This document shows, in pieces, positions 13,036-25,037 of a stretch of 64,000 nucleotides of DNA (positions are counted from its first letter, which is position 1; the number at the start of each line of letters is the position of its first letter). Where the stretch lies: NCBI GenBank assembly GCA_020747065.1, contig JAGMVK010000007.1, positions 2,480,001-2,544,000 on the forward strand, given 5' to 3'. A program made the translations under genes and the position numbers. The notes under the pieces were generated by a model, which saw only the letters and a list, made by a program, of their open reading frames with translations, ran no database searches and was not told where the DNA came from. Source of the DNA: Cadophora sp. MPI-SDFR-AT-0126. Its lineage: Eukaryota; Ascomycota; Leotiomycetes; Helotiales; Ploettnerulaceae.

Positions 13036-15205
13036 GGGGGTTGGTGGATGGGTGGATTTCAGGGCGTTAAGGGGGAGGGTTAGTGGTAGAGAGGTAGTGA
13101 TGCAATGAAAGTCCCTCAATTCCGCTCTTCTTGTGCAAAGAAATCTGTGACAAATACAAACATACATAACCTTAGTCTTCCAGGGTATAGCCTAACATCA
13201 TGAATGGCACTATAATCTACGAAAGGCTAGATACTTAATTCAGTAAGAATAATTTAAGTGTAGTCTGTCAAAAATATGAAGAAGATCGCGTAGCATGGAG
13301 GGGGATATCAATTCATAGTGAAGTGTATGTGTAGGTAAGATGAACTTAATATAGTACAGTGTGAGCTGGTCGATTCTTCTAAGATTTTGGCAAGGGAGCA
13401 AAAGAGCAAGGGATTTTGTTCCTTAGAAGGATAACAAGGGATGTTTACAAGAAAGATCTCCTTCTGGAAGTTGATGTAAAATTGGGAGAGCTTTGGACGG
13501 GTCAAATGATACAAACATGTTGGAGTACATACCAGGGCATGTGCTTGTCAATGCTTCTCTGTGTCTCTGAGCCTATGAGATATCATTGCCCTCGTGCAAA
13601 CCAAAAGTTGCAAGTCCAATTCGGTTTGACCCTCCTTTCTCTTGGCGGTACAGATGTTCACAACACAATGTTCTCCCACCTGCGGCTCTAGCACTCAGCT
13701 TCTTCACTACTGCAACGTAATGCAGGCTCTGAGACTCGTCGTATCCGTATTCTCGAAGTCTCACTCGCGTCTTGCTAGTCTATGAAAGCCGCTCTTGGTA
13801 ATCTTACATCCTCCAAAGATTTCAACAAAGACGCGGTTCTACGTCTCCGAATATGCCGCTGTCGGTCTATTTCTCTTGTCCAACTGCGATCTAAGATCGG
13901 ACGCTCCGCGTAACTTAGGAGAAGCATAGTTCGTCTAAAGGATCTGGAGATACAGAGGATCGGGACGAGGAAAGTGCGAGAATGTTTGGTCCTGAGAATT
14001 AGACCTTTGCGTGATTTGACATGGACGTAAATGCTCGTCGCGGACTGGGCTGCAATTGTGAAGTCTTCGGATTTGTTCATAGCGGTAGGACTTTTGTACG
14101 AGCGAGTAAGGAATCTATTGTCGTTAAGTAGGGTGTAAGTATATAACGTACAAGGCGGACTTGCTACTAGGTCTGGATTCTAGTACTCTCAACGAGTCTC
14201 TGAACGAGATGCGACGAATTTTTCTGAGTTTCACTATGTTACGTGTTTCGCATGCCAAAACGCTTTCTATCTAAGAATTTCCATGTTATCGAGCAGATTG
14301 ATGATATGGCAAAGATAAAAGAAAAGCCAGCTTCCGGACGCAAGGCCAGGCCCTGACTTCAAAAAAAGATTCCTTGCTGCGAAGTCCACCTCATGATCAA
14401 CTCCCCCCTCCCCTCCCCTCCCCCAACTCATCATCAAACTCTTCAAGCCATTTCAACCCATACAAACACCTCAAACGTAAGAAAAATAAGAAGATCAGCA
14501 CTCAAAACAACGAGAAATTCAAAAGCAAACAAAGTTCTCGCTTAACCCCCCTCTGCCTGATTCCAGAAGCCACATTCCTTGGCCAGCGAATCACATCCAG
14601 CCTGCCTAAAAACCTGCAGCCACTTTACTACAGTGATCTTCCTGTTCGTGAAACCCCAGAATTGAGCTGAGGCGGTATGTACGGTGTACGAGTAAGACTG
14701 CAAAGTAATCATCCCGACCCCGCACGCAAGATCACGGGAAGTCGTGGTTTGGACGCGCTGAGGGGCAGTGCTATTTTTGGGAGGTGGGGAGCTGGAGACG
14801 GGTTTGAGATCTCAGATCTGAGAATTGGAGGGGATTTTGGTTGGATGGGTTGGAGCGGGAGAGGGAGGGAAATGAGGGGTTGGATGCCTGATGGCGTACT
14901 TAGCTGATGGGTTGGGATTGGGAGGGAAGAGAATAGCTTGCTTGAGGAGGGGTTGGAGGAGGAGGGGTATAAATTCTTTGTTCCTCTCCTCTTCAATTGC
15001 AAGTGCAACTTCAACTTCAATTTCGATAACTACACATCGCTTCACACTTTCAAAGGGCACTTACAGATCATCTTCATTCAACATACCCTCACAGAGTACT
15101 GTACGTCTTGCTAGCTTCCTCCCCCTACTTTCATTGTCTCCTCGAAGGCTATTCCTCTAACACTAGCCAACTCAGGAATTGGTACTACCGAACCAAATTG
15201 ACAGA
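13036..15205. other. Long intergenic region with uncertain minus-strand frames
   Basis: No secure gene. Two adjacent minus-strand frames, 14080-13775 (101 codons, true ATG) and 13764-13573 (63 codons), look more protein-like than average but lie in different frames, separated by a stop and without a usable intron; they are reported as a finding. Bases 14388-14440 are C-rich. The last 250 bases are the promoter and leader of the YCII-domain gene. Confidence 0.45.
14968..14974 (+). promoter_or_regulatory. Putative TATA box of the YCII-domain gene
   Basis: TATAAAT follows a purine-rich tract and precedes a CT-rich leader, about 230 bases upstream of the ATG at 15206. The distance suggests a long leader, possibly with an intron (an AG before 15206 would serve). 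Confidence 0.4.
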
Positions 15206-15980
15206 ATGCCACGCTTCATCCTCTTCCTGCGCGCAGACAAACAAGCGGAGACTAGTCTCGGTGAGTCCCTACCATTTCTCATCTTCCAATGCCTTGGCCT
15301 GACTCCGCAAATTTTCACCATCCTTCACAAACCTCCCGATGTTATCCTCCTCTTCCCCCTCTGTATCTCCTCTCACCTCCCTAACCTCGCTCCTCCCCCT
15401 CTCCCCTTTACCAAACCAAACTAACACCCCATCCTCCCCACAGACGGTTCCCCCGAGATGTTCGCCGCAATGGCAACCTACAACGAGTCCATGGTCGCCG
15501 CCGGCATCATGCATTCCTGCGACGGTCTCCACCCTTCCAAGAGCGACGGCAGAAGAGTCATTTTCCACCCGGGCACTGATAAGCCAAACTATGCTCCGAA
15601 CGATGGTGGTGTGAAGACTGAGGTTCAGAACGGCCCGTTCCCGATCAATGAGTTGGTGTGTGGGTGGTGGATTATCAAGGTGCCCACGGTGGAGGAGGCG
15701 GTGGCGTGGGCGAAGAAGTGTCCTTGTATGGTGGAGGTAAGTAGTGCATTTTTTTCTCTTCCTGTTTCTGTCCTTCGCTGTATTTGAGCCCGTATTCGAT
15801 TATGGTTGTGTTTGTTGAGAAGTTTGCTTGGAGAGGTGCTAACAACAGCGACAGGGATCTGTGATCGAGATCCGAAGAATTGCAGACGTGGAGGACTTTA
15901 GTGATACGTTTGATGATGACTTGAAGAAGAGAGAGGAGGATTTGAGGAAGAAGACTGAGGAGATTGCTAAGAAGGGTTGA
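15206..15980 (+). CDS. YCII-related (DGPF-type) domain protein
   Basis: Exons are 15206-15260, 15444-15736 and 15855-15980; phases agree and give 157 residues. YCII/DGPF proteins are small ferredoxin-like-fold proteins, often dimeric. The fungal and bacterial YCIL-type members are mostly uncharacterised, though some YciI relatives have hydrolase or dehalogenase-like chemistry. Family signs: start MPRFILFLRAD, then MATYNESMVAAGIM, then the GPFPINELVCGWWIIKV signature equivalent to DGPFxExKExxGGFWI, and the helix VEEAVAWAKKCP. The tail (about 115-157) is charged and helical with KKREEDLRKK. The ATG at 15206 is chosen because the domain begins immediately. The biological role is unknown. Confidence 0.88.
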
Positions 15981-16669
15981 TGGAGATGAAAATTTAGCTG
16001 GAGGTATCCAGTGGGTAGGCAATGGAAAACGTGGAATAAGAAATGCTATTTTGTTGACTTATTGGATTTCTCTTCTTTCCTTTGTGTCCTGAGATTTGAA
16101 GGTAGTGAAGATGCAAGCGGTGATGTCTTACGTATATTGTCACAGAGAAGTACAGTCTCAGGTAAGTCGCTGCCGACTTGTGATTATAACTTTATAGCCC
16201 TGCATAACTGACTTCAAGGAATCTTTTCGCAAGCTTCAGACTTAGCTCAGCTCAGGCAGCCCTCTCTCACTTCAAAGTAGCTCTGCGGCTTGGTCAGTAA
16301 CGAAGTTTTGATTTGATCATCATAGCATCTTGACCAAACCTCATCACCTAGTATCAGAAGTACGCATGACATGCGCATCCAGAGACACACCGAAATGCTG
16401 CCATTTCAAAATTCCACGTCTCAGCTGTTCCTGTGAACATCAACGAAGACACCCCCTATGTCCATATGCGCCCTTACAGCTGCGACTTCCAGCAATTATA
16501 GTAAGTCTCGTAAGACAGGGGTTCGCTTAGACAACAAACACTCCTCTGACCCCACTCAAACGCGAAGCCGCGGCACGGCATCTCGTGTTAAAACCTTTCT
16601 TCCTCGAAGCCGAATGTCATCTCATTTTCCAGCATCGAACAAAATGACCTGTTAAGCAACGTAAATGAA
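15981..16669. other. Intergenic region
   Basis: Between two plus-strand genes. Only short frames (at most 66 codons); nothing recognisable. It must hold the terminator of the YCII gene and the promoter of the Hsp70-like gene. Confidence 0.5.
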
Positions 16670-18567
16670 ATGCTCATCGTCAAACCTCTTCTATGGGTTG
16701 TCACTGTCGTCTCTGTGGTTGTTGCTGCTGCAAGCAACACGTGCAGTCGCGACCTGAAACCCCAGCCAGTCGGCATTGATTTTGGGGCGAACTCAGTGTA
16801 TGTTCGACTCCTCCTTCTACCACTCGCACACTGTAAATTTTGATACAGAGACAATTGTCCATTGCTTTCCGTTTTATATTTTTCATTGATATCACTCGAT
16901 TAACAATCTCACAGAATAGCAACCTACGCACATACCTCCAAAAATCTAACCACCATCTCCTGGCTCACCCCACCCACCTACCAACCCATCATCTTCCGTC
17001 TCAGACTAGAAGATTTCGAAGCTAAACAAACAGCCAAGATCCTCTGGGGTGTCAACAAAAAGAGGGACAACGCCCTCCAGAGGCTGAAAGATACATCACA
17101 AGCATACCTCTCACCCATCCTCACTCCAGTTAGCGCCAAATTCACAGCCCTGAAAACAAACTACCCCGTGCTCGGAAACGCAACATCATGGCTCTCGCAA
17201 AAATCTTCATCTCTTCTCGGAATCTTGAAATCAAGGTTCAGCAAACCCTGGTTCAATGAAGACCTCACCATGCAAGATGTCAAAAACGCATTCATGTCCA
17301 TCCTCACCGAGACCAAAATCTCTGCCGCGTCACACGGCCCAGAGACAGGCACGCCCAACACCACAATCTCCTTCGCCATCTTCTCTGTCCCTGATTTCTT
17401 CAACAAGACCCTCTGTGACCTGGTCATTGAAGCCGCGAAAGAAGTCGGCATTGAAAGCCCTCCTGTAACGATCGCGAGGACGATCTCGGCCGGGATGGCG
17501 GCTCAGAAGAGGGAATTGTTGGCTGAGGATAATGCTGCCTCATTTCGTGGTTTGAGGTCTCAATTCAAGTATGGGAATACCAAATGGAATTCCCAAGGCA
17601 TGAGAAAAATCGACAAAAACCATCCTGTGCCCACTAGCACGGCAGTCAACCTTCCCGCCAAAAGGCCCGAGAGAATCCTCATCGTGGATCAGGGTCGGTT
17701 CTATGCTGCTCTACGGACGTATGAAGTCGAGGACCGCACTGCGGGCGCGACACGAGCTTTGATGATGTCTCGTGCGTATGTACGGAGAAAGGGTAAGGAA
17801 GAGGGGGTCTTCCAACAGAGATATCTCCCGCTCGATCCGTACGGCAGCCAAACCATGGATTCTAGGCTATACCAGCGCGTATTGGATCGTGATTTGGCTT
17901 TGAAGGAGGAGATTAAGTGGGGTGCTGATCAGCAGAAATTGCAAGATGAGGTTGAGAACGCGAGGCTGTTGATCAAGGATGCGTTGGACAGGGAGGTCGG
18001 GCTTCTAGATCAAGATGCGGCAGGAGAGAGAGAGAAGGATGTGGACAGACATCATGAGGAGTGGCCGCTGAATCTCAATGGATGGAGTGCCTCTGGAAGA
18101 GATCTTCAGATTGTGTTGAGGTGGGAGGACGTACTGGCCGTGGAGGACGAATTCGTAGATAAGTTTGCGGAGGCTGTGCACATGTTCTTGGTCACCTTGA
18201 GGCGTACGTATATTCTCTTCTTGCAAGCCCTCCACTCTATCCCTCATCCCCTCAAAGCACGAAAATCAAATCCTAACAAAAACCCCAAGGATTCCGCACC
18301 CGAGACGAGCAAACCACCCACCCCGAAACCATCCACACAGCCGTCATCCTAACCGATCACATCGACGGCCATCTCCTCACGCGCGCCATCACCCAAGCTC
18401 TAGGCAAAGACGTCAGGATCGTAGGTGGGAACCTCGCATCCATGACTTTGGCTGCTGAGGGAGCGGCGAAGTTGGCGTTGAGGAGGTTGGAGAGTTGGGA
18501 GGAGATGAGGAGGGAGGAGTGGCTGATGGAGTTTCTGGGGAGTGGGAGTGGGAGGGGGGAGGTGTAG
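16670..18567 (+). CDS. Divergent secretory Hsp70-like ATPase-fold protein
   Basis: Exons are 16670-16797, 16915-18203 and 18290-18567, giving 564 residues. Residues 1-21 form a signal peptide (basic start, then Leu/Val/Ala-rich). The phosphate-1 loop of the actin/Hsp70 fold follows as VGIDFGANSVVIATYAH (about 33-49), with Phe-Gly-Ala replacing the usual Leu-Gly-Thr-Thr. Further on are an FSVPDFFNKTLCDLVIEAA helix comparable to the VPAxFNDxQRxAxxxAA segment, and a C-terminal segment ILTDHIDGHLLTRAITQALG in the position of the Hsp70 GGxSRIPxVQ motif, which has lost the glycines. The peptide-binding domain is missing or replaced by a charged helical region (about 355-430). It is probably an ER or secreted pseudo-chaperone. 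Reading through intron 2 also stays open for about 50 codons, so an alternative shorter end (stop at 18350-18352) is possible. Confidence 0.78.
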
Positions 18568-19495
18568 GAGAGCGTGATTATGCGGAGGGAGATGTCAGAC
18601 CATTCCGGGCTTGTAAGGATGAGGGGTTGATTGCAGGATTTTGTAGTGGTATTGGGTACGTGAAGACTGGACCGCATGATAATCAAGCTTCTAGCATACG
18701 GCGTTAGAACGCCTCAACATATTGAGATCTCACAGATATAAATGTGAGGCCAGAGAATTGAAATCTTCTACACTAAGGAGGCTTACAGTATTCCGGAACT
18801 AAGAACAGACGTTCCGAATCCCAGACGAAGTCACTATGACTAGGTTGGATAACTCACTACCACAGTCCAGATACCAATCGAGTGGAACGTTGAGAGTCAT
18901 GATCACTGAGAGGTACGAAGAGAACAGAGGGCAACGCGTTGCTGAGGATGCGAAGGGGTAGAAAATCTGAAAACGGCGGAATTGATAGAGACAGGGGCCT
19001 GAGATTGGCATGGAGACAACGAGCTTGAAGTGAGATTATATCGGAATGTTTACAGTACGAGGCCATACATGGAAGGAGGATGGATTTGGCATAGTGGGAT
19101 AGTGGAATTCTAGGGCTGGTGAAATGGTTACTTCTGCATTAGGGGCCTGGGCTCTTGGAGGGGTGTTGAAAGGGGCGCTGATGGGGGGAGGAGGGCGGGG
19201 GCGGCTGAGAGCTGGGGATGGTGGGTGTAGGAGATTGAGAGAGAAGAAGGGCAAGTAAGGGAAGGGGAACATTTCACCTGAAGAACATGTGGAAGGAAGT
19301 GAGGAAAGCAAGGGATCGTGTATGATGAATCCATGTGACACGAAATGAGTTCAGTGGTTGTGATTGAATGTTTTGTCTTGACGATTGGGTATCCGCTATG
19401 CGAAATATGAGGAATAAACAAATCGAGACCGTACATTAGGCTACGTGGCCGCGCTCTTCCATACTGACATGCGCCCTGATTCCTCCAGAGTCATC
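18568..19495. other. Convergent intergenic region
   Basis: Lies between the ends of the Hsp70-like gene (plus) and the PHD gene (minus). The GGGGGAGG-type tract at about 19140-19270 is purine-rich on the plus strand. Small minus-strand frames here (about 100 codons) have low-complexity Pro/Ser content and are not called. Confidence 0.5.
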
Positions 19496-21318
19496 TCACT
19501 GTCCACCAACTACCGGAAATACGCTCAGCGGAACCTCCTTCTTCTGCCTTCCAGGCCTACGATGTTCCGGCTCCCGCCCTCTCTCCTGCATTACGAGCCG
19601 ACCATCAACAGTCTTCGGCACGCAATTCCCTAAAATACCCTCCGGCACGGCAAATAGCTCCTCAAGCTTCTGGATCATCTCGAATGTCTCTTCGTCGTTG
19701 CGCTTCTCCCTTGATTGGTGGATATCCCATCCCCTCTCCTGCCTCTCTTGCACGAGCTGCGGGTGCAGAATCTTGCCAAATTTTTTCTTCCGTCCTCCCC
19801 TGGCGGCGATCTCGAGCATCTTTTGTTCCTTCTGAGCAGCGCTCAGCTTTTGCGGCCAGATTGTTCGTGGGTCCACGGCGCCCCATCTCTGTGTCTCTAG
19901 CAGTTCGCTAGAAGTCGGCTCGTAAAATGGATCTCGATGCGACTGGTTTTGTATGAACGAGTCTAGTTCACTTTCGTCGAATTCCCCGCTGCTTATAAAA
20001 GAACTTGATTCTTCAGAGGATTCTGAAGCGTCTTCAGGCTCGATAGCATCAGCTCTGTCAGCTTGATCCAACGTTGGAACTTTGGAAGATGATTTTTGAG
20101 AAGAGAAGTCGGACAGCGGAGACGGAGGCTGTGGAAACAAAGGTCTGCTTTGATTAAGGTTATCTGGTTCCACCGAATCCAATATTGCGTCTGTTTCAGC
20201 TGCAGCCAACGGTGACTCTTGGCTTGGCATCTCAGGATATGTAATGATCGGTTCCAGTGGTGGAAGTTGATATCTGGTGATTGGACATTCGGTAGTTGAG
20301 GCATGTTGCAGAGCTTGAGACGTGTTGATTACAACAGGCGTGGGCGAGCCAATTCCGCGAATACTAGGTCTGCCCCTACTCTGCATAGAAATGCCATTGT
20401 TACTAGCATCATTCACTTGATATACGCCGGCTCCCTGAGCAGGGGAATCTTCCATAGGCAGGAAATTACGATGTACTGTGTGTGATTCAGAAGAGTCGAG
20501 TGAAGGACCAGACAGAATTGGATTTCCACCTGTGACGGGATTCACTCTCGGAGGTTCGTTCGAAGTTGTAAGAGAAGGACTTTGAGGCACGTTGCGTCCT
20601 AATGGTGCCTCCAGTCGCTGCTTCTTTGCTTTGTCACGGACAGGGCCGTGTGACAGAGCACCAGGCGTAGCAGTCTTGGAAGAAATTGCATTGACTTTCG
20701 TTCCTGTCGGATCTCGGGGACCTTCGGCTCTTGTCATTGAAGCGTGTCCAGACGATGAACGCTTTCTCTTGTTGGTAACGAGGGGGCGATCATCCGGCCG
20801 TACATGGTATAATTTTGTCTTTCGTATTGGTCTAGAGGCTGGTGCTGGCTTTGGGGGAGGCAGTTGTCGGGCGGTGTTGGATCTTTCAATAAGATCACAC
20901 ATAAAGCACAAGTGCATTGTGTTTGGCGCTTTCAGCGGCACAGCTGGCTTCCTGCAATTTGCTCCCTCGCACAGAGTGATCGCTCTTTCTGGTTTGCCCT
21001 GGCCATTGATTGCTTGCTGGGCCTCCACCGATGTTTGATTGTTAATAGACTCATCTGTCCCAGCCCGGGGTGCTGAAGTGGAAGGTTTCTTTGCCTTTTC
21101 CACGCATCTAGCGCATGTGTAGTCCACCCTGGAATTTTGTCAGTAGATAGGCACAATTCGTGCTGTTCTTTGAATTGTTACCTGCGGTCGACGATCCTTG
21201 GATTCGTACATGCCATATGATATCTGCTCCTACATTTTACACAAATTACGTGCGGAGCAGTCAGGCTTTCGGCACCTTTGCATACCCTACAGACGGTCGC
21301 ATTGGAATTGGACGACAT
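19496..21318 (-). CDS. PHD-finger protein
   Basis: Exons on the minus strand are 21318-21182 and 21128-19496 (intron 21129-21181), giving 589 residues. Residues 10-54 form a textbook C4HC3 PHD finger: C10, C13, C26, C29, H34, C37, C51, C54. The intron splits the finger between its sixth and seventh ligands. PHD fingers usually read histone H3 tail modification, so a chromatin role is likely. A second cysteine set lies at about C99, C104, C120 and C123 (CEGANC ... CFMC) and may bind another zinc. The centre is Ser/Pro-rich and disordered with basic patches (KRKRSSSGH). The C-terminal 170 residues are charged and include the conserved-looking AVDPRTIWPQKLSAAQKEQ and GRKKKFGKILHPQLVQERQ, a possible DNA-binding or interaction helix. 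No known orthologue name was recognised. Confidence 0.9.
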
Positions 21319-21457
21319 TGATGTGAGGGAACTTGCGTCGTCAGGGTGGTCGGAGCTTCGGGTTGACTTCTAATAACGACAGTCAGCAATCGGCTGCACA
21401 AGAATATCGTGAAGTCGTATGATGGAAGAAATGCGTCTCAGGTCTTTTCAGTTTGTT

Positions 21458-21927
21458 CTAGTCATCAACCTGCAGCTTGAGCGGCTTCGCGTCTCGTCCG
21501 GTCTCAACAGCTCTTCTAGCTTCAAGCAGAATCAGGCGTAAAGAAGCAAATGTCGTCTGAACCATTCTCTACCACAGCCTTTGGTTGCACTTCCTAGAGT
21601 ACGAAGAGGTATAACTCCTGATAGTGGTAGTGCCTGATGGCATGGATATATCCCACAATGTCATCCGTCTCACTTTGCTTGCGTGAGAGAGATCTTGCCA
21701 ATATTGATGGGCTGCCATCTAAAACCCGAAGTGCAAGGAGCGAGCGTCCTTACTGTACCAAACACAAACTTGACCAAAACCAGAACAGGCATTCAAGCAG
21801 TCGGACCTTTTACCAGTTGTTCATCATAGACGCGAAGAAGCAGAAAGAGCAGAGATTAGCGTACCTTCGAGGATAGAGATTCAAGTCTTTTGGAGGTGAG
21901 ACTGGGAGGTGGAGGTGACGATGCCAT
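21458..21927 (-). CDS. Probable small 72-residue protein in three exons
   Basis: Model on the minus strand: exons 21927-21865 (63 nt), 21718-21674 (45 nt) and 21568-21458 (111 nt). All are phase 0 and bounded by GTACGC...TTTTAG and GTGAGA...GGTAG, so the frame is unbroken from ATG to TAG. The product starts with a Pro-rich stretch (MASSPPPPSLTSKRLESLSS), then YWQDLSHASK, then a hydrophobic/amphipathic helix (MVQTTFASLRLILLEARRAVE) and an acidic/Lys end. It is too short for the open-frame threshold. It lies head-to-tail about 140 bases upstream of the PHD gene and diverges from the Scy1 gene (455 bases between starts). The family is not recognised; a small membrane-associated or complex subunit is possible. 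The middle exon is the weakest part. Confidence 0.42.
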
Positions 21928-22382
21928 GTTGGTTTAGGCGAAGGCGCGAACCGGTCCAATACAATTTGTGAGCGACCACTCGATACTCCGACGACAAGGC
22001 GTATCGTTCTGTGTCGTAGGATGGTGCAGGCAAGCAAGGCAATCAGGTCGACACGGCAATTGGAGACGTAGGGAAGGCTGAGGCAAAGGGACGATTACTA
22101 TGCATCAGGGAAGCCAAATAGAAAAGACCAAAAGATCCTCCATACTCATCAATCCAGAAATACAGATGTAAACAATCAAGCGAACAATGAAGTATCGCGA
22201 TCGTTGGTGTTGTGATGGAAGAAAGGCCCAAGTCGTCGTCGCGACGCGGCACCCCACTATCACGTGCTGTCAGTCCAGATTACGGAAGTTGAAACCACAA
22301 AGTAGAGCTTGGGAATAAATCAAGAGACCGGCAGCGAGACAACGTTTAATGTTCTGAATTTATTCCTTTTCCCTCTGCTACT

Positions 22383-25037
22383 ATGGAATTCTTCAAATCT
22401 GCTGTCGCCTCAGCTATATCAAAAGGTCCACCATTTCCTTATACATTTGGCGACCAAGTCGACGTCGATACCAGCATCTGGACTCTTTACAATGGAACCA
22501 AGCGCGTGCGAATTCCCTGCCCCAGTTTCGCAGACAAAGGCTGATCAATCCTGCAGGAAGATGGATCGCCTTGTAGTATATTCTCCTTCGATGTTACTGC
22601 GAATAAATCCCGTCTGCCAATGGCAAGGAATGCTGTTAGGAAGCTACGAACGTTACGACATCCCGGGGTCATAAAAGTGCTGGACACTGTGGAGGTACAC
22701 ATACCGGAGAGCTCTCGTCAGGTTTATGCGACTGATATTGGAACAGACCGAGACGTACATATACATTGCGACGGAAAGACTGGTCCCTCTGCGCTGGCAC
22801 ATTAAGCGGAAAAGCATGAGTGCAGAAACGCTGAAATGGGGCCTTTTTGGAGTTGCAGTATGCTCGAATGTATATCTTGTTCAGAGTCTTCTTGACTAAC
22901 GTGCCTCCAGCAAACTGTCAAGTTCATCAACGATGAAGCTGCTTCGGTCCACGGCGCCCTTCGAGTCGGATCAATATACACAAGTGAGAGCGGAGAATGG
23001 AGAGTCGGAGGATTTGAGGTTCTGAGCAGCATGAAGGATGACGAAGCCATAATATACGTATGCGACCAAATCTTTTTTCTCCCAGACAGAACCTGGGGAC
23101 TGACAGCATCTAGAATTATGGCAGTCTTGTCCCTGACTCTGGACGATATACAGCACCCGAGCTGGCAAAATCTGGATGGGAAACGATCAAGAAGAACCCT
23201 TTACCTGCAGTTGATGCTTATAATTTCGGAACATTAATATTTGAGGTTTTCAATGGAGATTTTATGGGAGCAGACCAAGCGGGCCAGACGAAGAACATTC
23301 CTCCGAGCATGCATTCGACTTACAGACGTCTGGTGAACAGTAATCCGAAAGCAAGAATCAGTACAGGGGCTTTTCTGGAGCAAGGTCGACGGAGCGGAGG
23401 ATTCTTCAATACACCTCTTATCAAACTGACCGAAGGTGTGGATAATTTGGGTATGAAGAGTGAGGAAGAGCGAGAAGAATTTCTGAGGTAAGTTGGCTGG
23501 CTTGGCAGTTTGAGCAGTGCTGAATATTTAGTGATCTCGATGAGCTGTCCGATGATTTCCCCGAAGACTACTTCAAAATGAAGATCCTCCCAGAGCTGCT
23601 TAAATCAGTCGAATTTGGCGGAGGTGGACCCAAGGTGTTTGGCGTAGTAATGAAGATTAGCAAGAAACTCACAGACGACGAATTCGAATCCAAGGTCACA
23701 CCAGCTGTCGTACGGCTCTTCAGCAGCCCGGATCGAGCTATCCGAGTGTCATTATTGGATAATCTGCCTATAATGATTGACAGGTTACCACAGAAGGTTG
23801 TCAACGATAAGATATTCCCCCAGATGGTAGGTGCCAATGCTTCTATTTAAGGTACAAGACTTATGTTTCATAGGTCACTGGGTTCACAGACGTAGCGCCA
23901 GTAGTCAGAGAGCAGACTGTCAAGGCTGTATTAACTATCATCGGGAAGCTGTCTGACAGAACCATCAATGGCGAGCTACTGAAGTATCTTGCAAAGACAT
24001 CGAACGATGAGCAACCTGGCATCCGAACCAACACCACGATCTGTCTGGGAAAGATTGCCAAGAATTTGGGCGTGGGCAACAGAGCCAAAGTATTGATCGC
24101 CGCTTTCACACGATCCCTCCGTGATCCATTCGTCCACGCTCGAAACGCAGCATTAATGGCCCTTGCTGTCACATCAGATTCCTTCAGTGAAGACGATTGC
24201 GCCAGTCGCATCTTACCCGCACTATGTCCCTCTCTGATAGATAAGGAGAAGCTTGTGCGAGACCAAGCCAACAAGACTATGGAAATTTACATGCAACGTA
24301 TACGCAAGTTCGCTGCTACAATGCCTGATTCAGTTCTGCCACCTCCAACGACAGAGACTTCAGCTACACCGACGCCTCGTATGAGCACTCCTCAGCCCAG
24401 TGAAGCCGCTTCATGGGCAGGCTGGGCCATCTCATCATTCACCAATAAGGTCTCGTCGGCAGCTGGCGAGATCTCGTCACCCGCTTCGAATGGAGCTGCG
24501 AATCCATCGCGACCGGCTTCAGCGCCAACAACGGAACCACGACGTGCTCCAGGTACAGCATCAGCATCGGCTCTCCACCGACAAGCAGTTGCCTCCCCAC
24601 CCGCAAGCTCAGCACGAACATCTACATCATCAAATACAAATGACTACTTCCCAGAGTCGACCGCCGCGGATGACGACAACGACGCTGACGACGCCTGGGG
24701 TAATATGGGCGAAGATTCTTTCTTTGACGCGCCTTCTGAAGCACCTAAACCTCAAGCAGCAGCGAAACCTTTCGACGATGATGGGGAACCCGACTTTGCT
24801 GGATGGCTAGCGGCACAATCTGGGAAGAAACCAACCGCGAAACCATTACCAAAGGGATTGACGAAAGCTGCGAACGGGAGGCCGGCCGCTGCAAGTAGAG
24901 GTGTAACGACAGGTAGTATTGGCTCTGTAGCAAAGAAAACTGTTCCTGCTACGAAAGCAAAACCAACTGTGGTTAAGAAGATCGACACAGCGCCCAAAGA
25001 TACTGGAGAAGAGGACGGATGGGGTGATGGGTGGTGA
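22383..25037 (+). CDS. cex1: Scy1-like pseudokinase with HEAT repeats (Cex1/SCYL1 homologue)
   Basis: Seven exons: 22383-22505, 22557-22694, 22747-22857, 22911-23057, 23114-23487, 23532-23826 and 23874-25037; all phases agree and give 783 residues. SCYL1/Cex1 proteins bind COPI coatomer and act in Golgi-ER traffic; yeast Cex1 also collects tRNA at nuclear pores. The N-terminal kinase-like lobe starts MEFFKSAVASAISKG and has SIWTLYNGTKR and RKLRTLRHPGVIKVLDTVE. The catalytic HRD is absent and the DFG region is replaced by NYGSLVPDSGRYTAPEL, as in other family pseudokinases. About 330-550 are HEAT-like helices (VVREQTVKAVLTIIGKL, VHARNAALMALAVTS). The tail is low-complexity and carries WGNMGEDSFFD, and it ends in DGWGDGW, acidic-aromatic motifs like those that bind coatomer and membranes in SCYL1. 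The GTGCGA donor of intron 1 is weak but gives the family sequence. Confidence 0.95.

Noticed and set aside
12625..13167. 180-codon minus-strand frame across the coiled-coil gene
   Set aside because: Shadow of the repetitive plus-strand coding exon (Gly-rich reading of its Ser/Thr/Pro codons).
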